Shown: positions 21,571-32,758 of the stretch, one piece after another
How the letters are laid out: each line of letters starts with the position of its first letter
Numbering within the stretch: position 1 is the stretch's first letter
Assembly: GCA_025504975.1 (NCBI GenBank)
Contig: JANUWI010000003.1
Coordinates: 2,356,001-2,420,000, forward strand
Source: Plenodomus lindquistii
Taxonomy: Eukaryota; Ascomycota; Dothideomycetes; Pleosporales; Leptosphaeriaceae
Reading direction: 5' to 3'
DNA length: 64,000 bases
Position numbers and translations under genes: made by a program
Notes under the pieces: generated by a model
What the model was told of the DNA's origin: nothing
Database searches by the model: none
The model's input: only the letters and a program-made list of their open reading frames with translations

Positions 21571-24500
21571 ATGGCCCACCAGAGCAACAGTGATCCTGGG
21601 TATTTCCCCATGGGTGAACACGCCAGATCAGACTCGCCAAATTCAATACGGAGCGATCCCATGCCTCTCCACTTGACCTCGTCTCCCGCCACCATGGCAT
21701 CTCTCGCCGCGCTACAGTATTTGCCGATTCCTCTCCTCGTACTGTCATCCGAGAAGACGGTAATCCTGGCGAATGAAGCCATGGGCCGGCTGCTGGATAT
21801 AGACTTCGAAAGCACCGCTATGCATGACTTCAGTATAACAGAAGTGCTGCAGGACAAGACTATGGGCGAAGTGGGCATCGACATCCTGCAAAACGGCTCG
21901 CCTGTTCTTGTCACATGGGAGGCAGGTAACAATGAAGCTTCTTGAGGCCTTCGCTAATTCTCACAGGACTTTCTGGATAGTGTAGTAGAAGACTTCACAT
22001 CGCATAGTTCTGACGGAGGGGGTGGGAGTGATATGGGTAGCGGACATACGACACCTACCGCACACATAACTCCCCAGCAATCGAATCTGCCCAACGACCA
22101 AGAACTGCCCCCGTTGAGTAGCACCAATCTTGCGCGTACGACGGTCCAAGACGTCACAGTAGACGTCGTCATTGCCCCGTTGGCTCGAGGTCCTGGGCGT
22201 CCGGCACAGAATCCTGATCGGCAGTCTTCATACAAACATGCAATGCAGGTTTCCTGCATCATTTCTATATGGAGCATTGACGAGAACCCCTACTACACAT
22301 TGACCTTTACAAGCGCGACAGCCACCGAGAGTGCACAAAACACTACCAAACCATCCAGTCGGATCGTCAATCGGACCAGTACAGGGGTACATTGGACCAC
22401 GTCACGCAGCTCTGTATCCAGTTCTTCCTCTGGTCGCCGTTCGGGAAGCAGCTCGAATACTGCATCGAAAGTTGTAACGCCCATAATACAACAGCCCGAG
22501 TTTCCACCACGAGGACCACCACAGCGAGGCGGTAACGTCACAGCCTCGGCGTCTATTTTCCAGAAAGCTACACAGCTGAAAGATGCGCTCCTGAACTCGA
22601 TAAATATGCCTGCATACGCTCTGTGGAAGGATGAGGGGTTCGGTATACCCAATAAAGCCCTACTTCGTCTCCTTCCCAAGGATCGTACGTACTTGCCGGG
22701 TGATCAACGAGCTTTCCTCGCACAATTTGCAGTATGGACTGAAGACTTCCAACGCAATATGACGGTGGATGAGTTTCCCATCATGGAACTCTGTCGCACC
22801 CGGGAACCACTCAAGGTTCGAATTGGTATGCGGCAACCCGTTACGGCAACACGAATTGTTTACGAGGTCAATGGAGAGCCAGTTTATCACGAGGATAGCG
22901 GCGAGTTCCTTGGTGGCATCGTAATCTTCAAAGACATCACAGAATACGCCAATGAGATCGCCGCACAAATCGAGGAAAACGAGAAACAATTCGAGCATAT
23001 TGCGAACTTTATGCCGGTTATGGTTTGGACGACGAAACCAGATGGACAGCACGACTGGTTCTCAAAGCGGTGGTATGACTACACTGGCCTTACTGTTGAG
23101 CAATCCGTCGGTCACGGCTGGCACCTTCCGTTTCATCCTGACGACATAAAGATCTCGGCACCCAATTGGGAAAACTGTCTCAAAACAGGTGATGAATATA
23201 GGACAGAGTACAGATGTCAGCGCTATGACGGTGAATGGCGCTGGATGTTGGGACGAGCTTTGCCATTTTATAATGATTCGGGACGGATTATCAAATGGTA
23301 TGGGACGTGTACCGATATTCACGACCTAGTCCTGGCCCGACAAGAGGCTCGAAGAACAAGAGAGCAGCTTCAGCAAGTAATACAGCATGCTAAGATCCTC
23401 TTGTGGGCCGTTGATCGCGACAATAAGTTGGTGCTTCTTGAAGGCAACGATGGTGATGCCAAAGAGGATATGAGTTTCCCAACTGGCATGGACAAGGACG
23501 TCATGCTAGGCCAGAACGTGTACGACGTGTTCCAGATACCAGTCTCAGAGCGACAACGCTGGGAAGGCCCTTTCCAAGAGATCCTCAATGGTAAACCCCA
23601 GGCCGAAGTCGTGCTTGGGAAGTATTTGTCGGACACCAGAATTTATCGAACACGACTCGTCCCTCTACTGACCACCTCTCGGGCCGGAGGTGTCGATGGC
23701 ACAGTGTTTGTTGATGGCGTCGTCGGCGTTTCAATGGATGTCACCGAATTGCGTGAAAGAGAAGAACAGCTGCGCGAACAAGAAAAGGAAAACTCTCGAC
23801 TTCTTGCCAACGCAGCGGCAGCAAGAGAAGCAAGCCGTATGAAGAGCTCGTTTTTGGCGAACATGTCCCACGGTAAGAGATGCACTGATCCACCGAGCCA
23901 AGTGAAAAGGCCATTAACGCGAACTGATAGAAATCCGCACTCCGATCGCCGGCGTGATCGGCATGAGCGAATTGCTATTCGACATGGACCTGAATGATGA
24001 ACAAAAGGAATGCACCGAAAATATCCATCGGTCAGCCAACAGTCTTCTGACAGTGATCAATGACATTCTAGACTTCTCAAAGGTCGAATCCGGACGGCTA
24101 GACGTTGAGGAGGTACAATTCAGTCTGAGTGTGGTGCTAAGGGATGTCAATAAAATGATGTCTTTTGCTGCACAGCGAAAGGGTCTAGCATATCAAAGCT
24201 TTATTCAAGACGAAGTTGAGATGGATTTGAGAGTAATGGGAGATCCAGGACGCCTGCGACAGATCTTGACCAATGTCTTGACCAACAGTATCAAATTCAC
24301 CACAGTCGGCACTGTCAAACTTACAGTTGCTATTAGCCGTGAAACAAACAGCACTGTTACGGTCAACTTCATGGTCAGCGATACGGGCATCGGAATTGAA
24401 GAGGAGGTTCGAAAACGATTGTTTCAACCCTTCAGCCAGGCGGACTCCAGTACAGCGCGGCGATTTGGTGGTACTGGTCTAGGGCTGACCATCAGCAAGA

Positions 24501-26148
24501 ATCTCGTCGAACTGATGAAGGGTCAAATCTGGCTGGATTCAAAACTTGGTCAAGGAACCACTGCAACATTCTGGATACCGTTCAGTAGAGTTCCATCCGA
24601 GAGCGATGGGAGCCCTTTGGTTAATCTTGAAAGCATTCCAGACAGACTCCAGAGCGATGTGTCAGTATCATGCGGCAGTTCTGATGGACACACACCACCA
24701 TTGGTGCCGCAGATCAAAAATGGACTGACGCGCGTAACATCAGTCCCCATGAGTTCGAGTATCCCCGACCACATAATGAGCCTCAGCGAGAGCGAGCGCA
24801 AGCAAGTACACGTATTGGTCGTTGAAGACAAGTAAGTCGGTGTCAACCAATGATATCACTTGCACATTTACTAACCCTCAGCCAGTCACATCAATCAGCA
24901 GATAGCTTTGAAAACCATCGGGAAATTTCACTTTTCAGTGAACGCAGTATGGAATGGCCAAGAAGCCCTAGACTACCTGGAGAAGGAGTTTGGCCCATCG
25001 CATCCACGGCCTGATATCATCTTGATGGATGTCCAGGTACGCAGACTGACGAGTGGCATGGCATCACACGATCACCACTTTGATACCCTCAACCTTCTCA
25101 AGGCTCACGCCTAGCCTAGCGCACCTCTAATTTCGTTTGGACAAGTACTGACATGATTTCTGCAGATGCCTATCCGGGACGGCTATTCAGCTACACACGC
25201 GATTCGCACAGAGGCTCCCTGGCGGAACAGACCAGAAATCCGCGGTGTGCCCATCGTTGCTATGACGGCCAGTGCAATTCAAGGAGACAAGGAGAAGTGT
25301 GTCTCGTGTGGGATGGATGTGAGTCCTCGTTGTGACTTAACTCATTGGATAGAGGGCAGGTGCTAAGCCATGATAGGACTATTTAGCTAAGCCAGTCAAA
25401 GGCAAGCTGCTCGAAAAGGTAAGTCATAGATCCAAACACGTGCCAGATATTCAGGTGGTTGATTACAAAACCGCGTTGCAACGTCTGGTACGATATCCCG
25501 AACCTGCTGACTCTTTGCAAGATGCTCGTCAAATGGGCAATCGAAGGGCGGCGGAAAACGGCCAACAGCAGGCCAGCCAAAAGCGAACATGATCAACATG
25601 GCGCTCCTCCCGCGCCAACCCCAACTTCCTCAGTCAGCGTTAGCGCGAATGATCTCCCGCAATCGCAAGGCACGCCAGTTGAGGCTTCTGAAACGACGGC
25701 GCAAGCAATGACCGATTCATTTGACCGCCTCAACTACCACGCTGATGCGGCCTTTGCGAGGACAACTGAAGACGAAGGAGACAGGGCCATGCGACGAATC
25801 AAGGCGGAAGAAAGAGATACGAAGTTACGAGATGAGAAACTCCTATCTCTCGTGAGACCTCAGGTCATGCACCACAGCGACTCTCAGGGGCAGGACACGG
25901 AACCATCGATGCCGCTGACGGCAGAGAACATTGAGAAATTTACCCACGAACAAGATGGAGACTTGAGGTCTCTCATATCTCGAAGGAAGATGTCACCTAA
26001 TTACGATTCGGCGACCAACGTCTCTGATGTGGCCAATGAACCTCAAAGTCGAAGTGCAAGCCGAGCGCTAGAGTACAGCCGACCAATATTCAATGATACC
26101 GGGCGACGGGAAAGCGAGCAGACTGTCGTTGAGCGAGGGGGGAGGTGA
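21571..26148 (+). CDS. Hybrid sensor histidine kinase (PAS-HisKA-HATPase-REC)
   Basis: Seven exons: 21571-21921, 21967-23872, 23931-24831, 24886-25036, 25166-25318, 25377-25418 and 25522-26148; about 1376 aa. An N-terminal PAS-like segment (residues ~50-118) precedes a Ser/Thr-rich linker. A clear PAS/PAC lies at ~460-585 (MPVMVWTTKPDGQHDWFSKR) and another PAS-like domain at ~586-720. The H-box is MSHEIRTPIAGVIG with His ~752, after KSSFLANMSH. The ATPase has LTNVLTNSIKFT, DTGIGI and GGTGLGL. The receiver has VLVVEDN, phosphoacceptor Asp ~1101 in IILMDVQMP and Lys ~1159 in DYLAKPV. The tail after LVKWAIEG is disordered. No membrane segments, so a cytosolic sensor feeding the Ypd1 phosphorelay. 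The first intron is uncertain (see findings). Confidence 0.9.
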
Positions 26149-29100
26149 TGGTGTCTTGATGGGTACGACACATGACGGCATGTCAAGCAATTGTCAACTT
26201 CCCGCAGTGGCAAGGACATTGTGAGGAGTGAGCCTCCTATTGAACTCACCATGCAGACGGCATGCATTAGTCGCCAGCCGTGTCATCCACCGTGAAAGAA
26301 AACAAAAGGATTGAACTGCGTATTCACAACCAGCATGATGGTAACTTTGGGAGACTGCAGCACAATGGTCGCAAAACAGGATATCCAAGACGTTGCAGAG
26401 ACTCTTGATTGGACACGGCGCTGCTAGTATTCGCCGACCTCGTAGCCTCACTTTATTGGTGCGGTAGCTGGTTGCGCGTTAGCGCATGTTACCAGCCTTC
26501 AGATCACGACTCTGTCTTGGGTTGCCGCAGGACACCGAAAAAGGGGTGGTGAGATGCTCAACCACGAGGTGTGCCGGATTGAAGCAAGCACGGGCAATCG
26601 TACACCCTGGTAGAGAGAGGATTCGGCACGTGGACGGCTGGACCAAGACCCAATGTAGCTGTTTAATCAAAGTCGGGACGAACATGGCGGGCGTCTGATG
26701 ACAATTTGATGTCCACAAGAAGAAAGAGCACTGTGATGTCTGACGAGAGTGAGCATTGCGCGTTCTCAACAATGACTCTGTTGGGTGAGTGGGAACACTT
26801 GGACCACACTCACGAAAAAAAGGTGTTCGGATTGTCTATGCTGATTCATGCTTGCTTCCGGGAAAAAGGCATTATCGCTATGTAGGTAGTATGAAAACAC
26901 TACGCTCCCCCCCCCCCCCGCGACAACCAAACAATCAGATCTTGGCTCTTAAGATGCTACTGTTAGTATATCGTGGAGCACACTGCATACGTTCCGTAGG
27001 AGTTAACTCAACTCCATGTTTTTAGTCTTCCGGCAGCCTGCACTAACCATTCCTTCCCACAGCATAGCGAGCGGGAAGCGCAGGAAGACCAAGCGCCATC
27101 CATCCATCCATCCATCCATTCATCGTACTGAGTGGGGTACTTCGGCAGCCCACCAGCCCACCACAAGTCATTGCAAAATAGGAGAATAAAATAGATTAAG
27201 ATCTACAACGGCGGCGGCGGCGGGCGCATCACGACACATGAGTTGCATTGCAGCACGCACGCGCTTGTGCCGCTGAATCAAGAATGCGAACCTCGCTCGA
27301 TGCGGAAGTCTCGCAATTTCCCAGGCTGAGGTGTACATCTTACTGTACCTGTCCTTGGTGGAGGGGATAGGGATAGGATAGGGATAGGGATGGATTGGTA
27401 ACTGGTCATGTGCTTTTTTAGTGTGGGACGACGGGGGGCGGGAGGCGCAAAAAGCTTGGACCATCTTTGATACTCTGCAGTGCACATCCAGGATCTCTCT
27501 CCCTTTCGCGCGTTGTCCAGCACAGACCCGTGCGTGTGTTGACGGGAAGCGAATCCTGGCCTAGCATGGTTGACAGTTGGCGCTACTTTGGCAGACGTTA
27601 CATCGGGCTTGTTGCGGCATACTACAGTACACTGCGAGTCCGACTACAGACTTGCAACTTTAACTTTTCCCCAAAGCTGGTTCTCTTATCCGTTCATTGG
27701 TTGGATATTTGTGTGGTGGTGTTTATGTGTCAAAAAACAATTAAAATGAGATGCTGCGTGTTTGGATATAATGAACCGGTTTGCTGGGAATTGGGATTAG
27801 CCGATTTAGCTTTTCCTCTTCTTTTCCTGCTTGGTTTTGTTCGCGCATGACTTTGGGGAGGGGGTTTCTCGGCTCTCCTGCTACATATACCCGGCCCTAT
27901 TTTGTTGTGTGTGATAGATAGTGCGTGCTCTAACGTGAGCAGGCAGGCAGCAATGGAACGGAAGCTTTCCGGTGGACTTGAATTGGCCCAGCGCACACAT
28001 ACAAATGTTCGGCAGGAAATGATTGGGTACAATTTTTTTTCTTTTGATTGCGCTGCGGTGATTGGTAGCTCTGTGAGCAAAAAAAACTTTGGTAAACAAG
28101 GTGCCTGAATATCAAACAAAGACACCGCAGATCGATCTGACAGCGCCTGGTTGGACACGATTCGACGTTTCCTCTAGGGGAATGGAACACGATGATCTGG
28201 CATGCGTTCCGCACCAACAACAACTGAAGACTGACATTCCCCCTTCCCCACAGATTTGTTCTCAACGAACCTCGGTGTCACAGGCCAACCTGCGATCGGA
28301 AATAGGGAGACTACTACTAGGTATACCAAGCCCTATACGCAGAATGCCCGAGTTTTACTTGGCAAGCCATGAACTGGGGGGCAGACGGGTAACGTTTGTT
28401 ATTGTAGGTGTACTACTAGTTGGGCAGGAGAATGCAGGGTCTGCCAGTTCATGTTTAGTCCTGCGCCACGACCAAGACGACCAATTTAAGTCTACTAGGT
28501 ATGACTAGTGCAAGTACGATATATGCAGGTTAACCCAAAATACGAGTATATGAATGGTAGAATGTGTAGGCCTGCGCATAATACTCGGCCTACAAGACTT
28601 TGGAGCGCGGCAACGGCTTACTTTTCAATGCGCCAATCCGGCCCGCATGCTGGCCGTCGAAAAGCCGCACCTGTTCACCAAATGTCGTTAGAAACCTTTC
28701 AGAGTTTGATGGCTCTGTTGGCGGGAGTAGCGTCAGCTCAAGTGGAGCTGGCGTGTAGCCAAAGACGTTCAGTCAGTTGGACAAGGTAGGTGTAGGTAGT
28801 GGCATGTGCGCAAGCCCAATGTCAATGTCAAGCGGATGGCGTTGCTCCTATCAGATCTTGCCCTGCATGACAAGACGCCTCGTGGGTCCTGGTGAGGTTG
28901 TGATGCAAGGCGGCCCTTTCGTCTCAAAGACAATGGCCAACCAGAGGCGGTGGGTTGCGAGAGCCGGACAGCGGTGAGGCGAAAAGGTTCTGAGCGAGTG
29001 CTTTGTTTTTTTCTTCTGCCGCTTTGCCACCCGTGTTTGAAGCAGTTAAGCGGAATCGTGGTTGTTGCTTGCACGCCACGCTGCATGTGGCAGGACTCAG

Positions 29101-30901
29101 GACAGGGCGCAACCATGGGTTCGAATGCACTGCACTGCACAGCACAGGGTGGAAGAATGGGCATTGTGAGCGGGCGACAAATGACCCGCGCCCTTGACCG
29201 CTCTGCCCCCTCCCCCCCCCCATGCGCATGCTTTCACTGCCGTGAGGTACCAGTGCAACGGCGGCCAATGGACGGGGGTGGAGGGGCGTCTGTGCGCCCC
29301 CTAAGGGCGCTCGAATGACGACATTTGAAGCCAGCGCACTTCACACATTCCACACAGGCAGGCCGTTGTGTCAGCGAACGATACAGCACCTGGCCTTGGC
29401 TCGCATCATTAATGCCAGCTAGCAGCCCGCCCGTGTGTCAATGACAGGCCGACGATACGGGCAGGCAAGTCAACGGAGAGGGTCGACGTCGTTGTCCGAC
29501 TGTGCATGCGGCTCATTGGCGGATATACTGCCTGCCCCATGTTGACTCGGCCAGCTAGAGGAAAGTACTCTACACCTACACAGCATGTCTTTTTTTCTGC
29601 TTGACCGACGGCGAGGCTTGCAGACGACTCGAGGCGCCCCCGTCTTGGTGGTGGATGCCTGGAGGCGGAATGTTGATACAGAGTCTTCACGGTGCTGCAA
29701 CTTGGTGTTCGCTTCAACGCGCAGAAGCAACATGGCCGGCGATCAAACGCCTGCTCAGTGCTTAGCCCGTCGAGGGTGGGGCGTTGGAAAAGCGCCCGAA
29801 GAGGAGTGAAATTAGTGTCTTGAAGTGGTGACGGCTGTGCGCAGTGCAGGTGGGTGAAGAGAGCCGGAGAGAGTCAGGAGTCGGGGCTTGGTAGTATGTA
29901 GTGGACGGTAGAGTCGTTGGTTAGTGGACACTAGCGACCAGAGGGGCATGCTTAGAGGACGACATTCACCATTCACCACGCGCTGGTGCTCGCTGGTGCT
30001 CGCAGCGTGTCGAGAGGAGAGGGCTTTGACGGACCGATTGCCGCGTGAGAGAGGTTCCGCTCGGTTTCCGGTGCGGTGCGCTACCAGTCGCCCGTGGCAC
30101 AGGCTCTTCCTCGGTCCCTCTCTCGTGGCCGTCGTCGCGTGTTGCGCAGCCCAGTGGTCGTCATGGTCGTCATGGTCGGCATGGTCGGCGTCGCGGGCTC
30201 GCAGCGCGCATCCAAGATGCAAGCAAGAGTCACGACTGACATCAGCAGCAATCAGCGGTAGGGGTGCCTCTCCAGGATCGAGGGCACGCCGCACACTGAA
30301 CCCACTGGCCGCCGCACCCGTCAGCAGTGGGCGCAGGATTCAGAGCCGGCGCGCAAGTGGCTAGCGCTGCTGGCCCAAAGCGGCAGCATGCAATTGTGGG
30401 TGAATGGGCCATGCCGCTTCAGGCTCTCCCTCGACGACCCTGGGGCTGCTGGTGGCTTGCTGCTACTGTGCACACCTAGCGCCCACGGCTGGGCTCACCT
30501 GCGGCGTGCGCGGTCGCCCACGGCTGCGAGAGCTGCCGACGACAAACAGCGGTAGAGGCTTGCGCCAGCCCTCACTGGTCTTGGTGTTGAGGCGGCCCAC
30601 GCCCGCTTGGAGCACGACTCGCTCCCTCTACTCATGGCCATGGCTGCCACTACGACGGGCACGCGCAGAGAGGCAGCCCTCCAAGCTGGCGCCATGTAGA
30701 GTATGCCGTAGTGGCGCCCGAACCCTGTGCTGGCACTGCACCGACGTACATGGTGCGGCCGGGGGGCACTGCGCCAGCCAGGACTCAGGAGCCTGCTGCT
30801 TGCTGCTAGCCTTGGCCTGCCAGCCTATGATGGAAGTGCTGTGAACCCAAGCACGTAGAGGACATACGTCGTCGTCGCTTCACGCACCCGCCGACTTTAT
30901 G
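26149..30901. other. Long gene-free stretch upstream of flbC
   Basis: About 4.75 kb with no supported gene on either strand. Short frames appear everywhere but none shows conserved motifs or good splice continuity. It contains low-complexity tracts: C13 at 26907-26919, a CATC microsatellite near 27096-27120, GGGATA-type repeats at 27363-27392, and C/G-rich patches around 29,210-29,300. It likely holds the histidine kinase 3' region and distal flbC regulatory DNA. Confidence 0.55.
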
Positions 30902-31588
30902 AAGCAGCGGCCCCCCTATCGACGGTGCCCTCTGATCTGCTCTCACCAGCTCCCCAAAGATTGACTCAATTCGAAACCCTCTTTCCCGCAAGCAAACTAC
31001 TCTAGAGTACTCTACGCAGAGCCGACGGCACAGCACCGCACCACTGAACCGCCCTCGTCTGTCGTCAGATCATTGCCTCTTTGCCCTTGGTCTGCCGCGC
31101 GCAAGCGAATAACGTTGGCCGACATTGACCACCGCGACACGCAACCCATCGCTCACGGGTCCCTCCCTGCACCCGCTCCACACACTGCTTCTCCACACGC
31201 TGTGCTGCACTTGAAACGCTCGAGCGCCTGCCACTCCGTCACTGGTGTACCCGCACTGCCCTACTGTGTACATCTCATTTCGCTGCTTCATCGCCACGGC
31301 TCCTGCTTAGTACGCTTGCACTGATCGGCATACCTTGACGACCATCATTACTCGACTTGGACTTACATACGACGGGTCTCCCCAGTCTCACACTCGAGTT
31401 CATAAGCTCGCAGATCCCACCGCTGCGTACCTGTGATCGACTCGTCTCCACGTTTTCGACCCTCGAACTATCTGTTTCAATCCTCCGATCTGCCTCTAAA
31501 GTGTCCGCTGTGTCACTCTTCTTTGTCCATCTGCACCCAACTCGTCATCACTACCCGATCCCCATTCCACCACCTTACCCTCACCACA
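30902..31588 (+). promoter_or_regulatory. AUG-free putative 5' leader of flbC
   Basis: No ATG occurs on the plus strand from 30902 to the flbC start at 31589, a 687-nt interval of normal base composition. The region is pyrimidine-rich. The pattern suggests a long transcribed leader selected against upstream start codons, and it fixes 31589 as the first available AUG. The transcription start itself is not visible. Confidence 0.55.
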
Positions 31589-32758
31589 ATGGCAATGGCT
31601 GTCGACAACCGTCAGCAGTCCCAGCTCAACGGCCTGGGCTACGAACACATGCGCTACCCTGCACCACCACCACACTTTACCAACCCTTGGGTATCGGCTC
31701 CTCCTGCGCAGCAGCAATTGTACTCGACCTCCGTCGCGCCTGCTGTCACCGCTGGACTCGAGCAAAGGCCCTCTAGCATTGCCATTCCCTACCATGGCGT
31801 CCCCATCACAGCCCCTCCAATGGGACAAGGTATTACTCTCCCGGATGGCAACTTCGCAACACCAAACTTACTCGATGCCTCTCAAGATCTTCTCTCGCGG
31901 AGTTATGGTTATGCCACGTCCGCTTCACCAAACAACCAGACCTATGCTCCCACATCAGCGCCATACTCCCAGGTTGAATATGGCACAGCTGAACGCAGCC
32001 CATATGCATACCAGCAGGATGCCTCCCGCCGCTCTTCACATCCGTCAGTCCCCTCAATAGCATTCTACGAATCCGTGGATTCCCAAAGGCAACGCCAAAG
32101 TTCACTTGTTGACTTTAGCAGAATGAACGCACAGCCGCCCCGCAGCAGCTTTAGCGATGCCCTTGATGCCAGCCGTGGTATGGTCTCCCTTAGCCAGTCT
32201 GATATCACTCCAAGGAATATCTACGGCTCGCAAGGAACCAGCCGCAGTTCGACAGACTCGTATGGCTTCCCATCGACACACTCTGCACACTCGTCGATAT
32301 CATCGGCTAGCTATGGCCCCAATGGTTACTACGCTGGAGAGGGTTCCGTCACCGACTACAGCTCAGCCTCCGAGTCTGTTGACCTTGCCAGTTCGCGAAC
32401 ACTACCACGCCCCAGCGCTCTGATGGGCGCGACCATGCCTCCAGCCCCACAGTCAATGATGGGCCAATTCAGTTCCAAGGTCTCATCGAGCTCGCAAAAG
32501 AAGCACAAGTGCAAGATTTGCGACAAGAGATTTACCCGCCCAAGTTCGCTACAAACACACATGTACAGCCACACGGGCGAGAAGCGTATGTGTGACAGTT
32601 CCAACCAAGAAGGAACACAAGCTAATTGTACTACAGCATTCGCGTGTGAAGTTGAGGGCTGTGGTCGCCATTTCTCCGTCGTTTCCAACCTGAGGAGACA
32701 CCGAAAGGTTCACAAGAACGACGGTGGCATGGATCATCCTTCACCAGACGACGCCTGA
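31589..32758 (+). CDS. flbC: C2H2 conidiation transcription factor FlbC
   Basis: Exons 31589-32585 and 32637-32758 around a 51-bp intron (GTATGT donor, GCTAAT branch, CTACAG acceptor); 372 aa. The start MAMAVDNRQQSQLNG is the first AUG after the leader. The first 300 residues are Ser/Gln/Tyr/Pro-rich and disordered. Residues ~305-360 hold two tandem C2H2 fingers: KCKICDKRFTRPSSLQTHMY with SH, then the linker TGEKP created by splicing, then ACEVEGCGRHFSVVSNLRRH with RKVH. This pair is diagnostic for FlbC, which in Aspergillus binds upstream of brlA, abaA and vosA to promote asexual sporulation. The gene stands alone, with very long flanks. Confidence 0.93.
   Translation: MAMAVDNRQQSQLNGLGYEHMRYPAPPPHFTNPWVSAPPAQQQLYSTSVAPAVTAGLEQRPSSIAIPYHGVPITAPPMGQGITLPDGNFATPNLLDASQDLLSRSYGYATSASPNNQTYAPTSAPYSQVEYGTAERSPYAYQQDASRRSSHPSVPSIAFYESVDSQRQRQSSLVDFSRMNAQPPRSSFSDALDASRGMVSLSQSDITPRNIYGSQGTSRSSTDSYGFPSTHSAHSSISSASYGPNGYYAGEGSVTDYSSASESVDLASSRTLPRPSALMGATMPPAPQSMMGQFSSKVSSSSQKKHKCKICDKRFTRPSSLQTHMYSHTGEKRMCDSSNQEGTQANCTTAFACEVEGCGRHFSVVSNLRRHRKVHKNDGGMDHPSPDDA

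Noticed and set aside
27363..27392. GGGATA repeats as an interstitial telomere
   Set aside because: The unit is not TTAGGG or its complement; it is a simple microsatellite.
29812..30844. Arg/Ala/Gly-rich frames of 146-160 codons on both strands
   Set aside because: They are the expected result of high GC content and low stop frequency; composition is low-complexity and the frames overlap each other.
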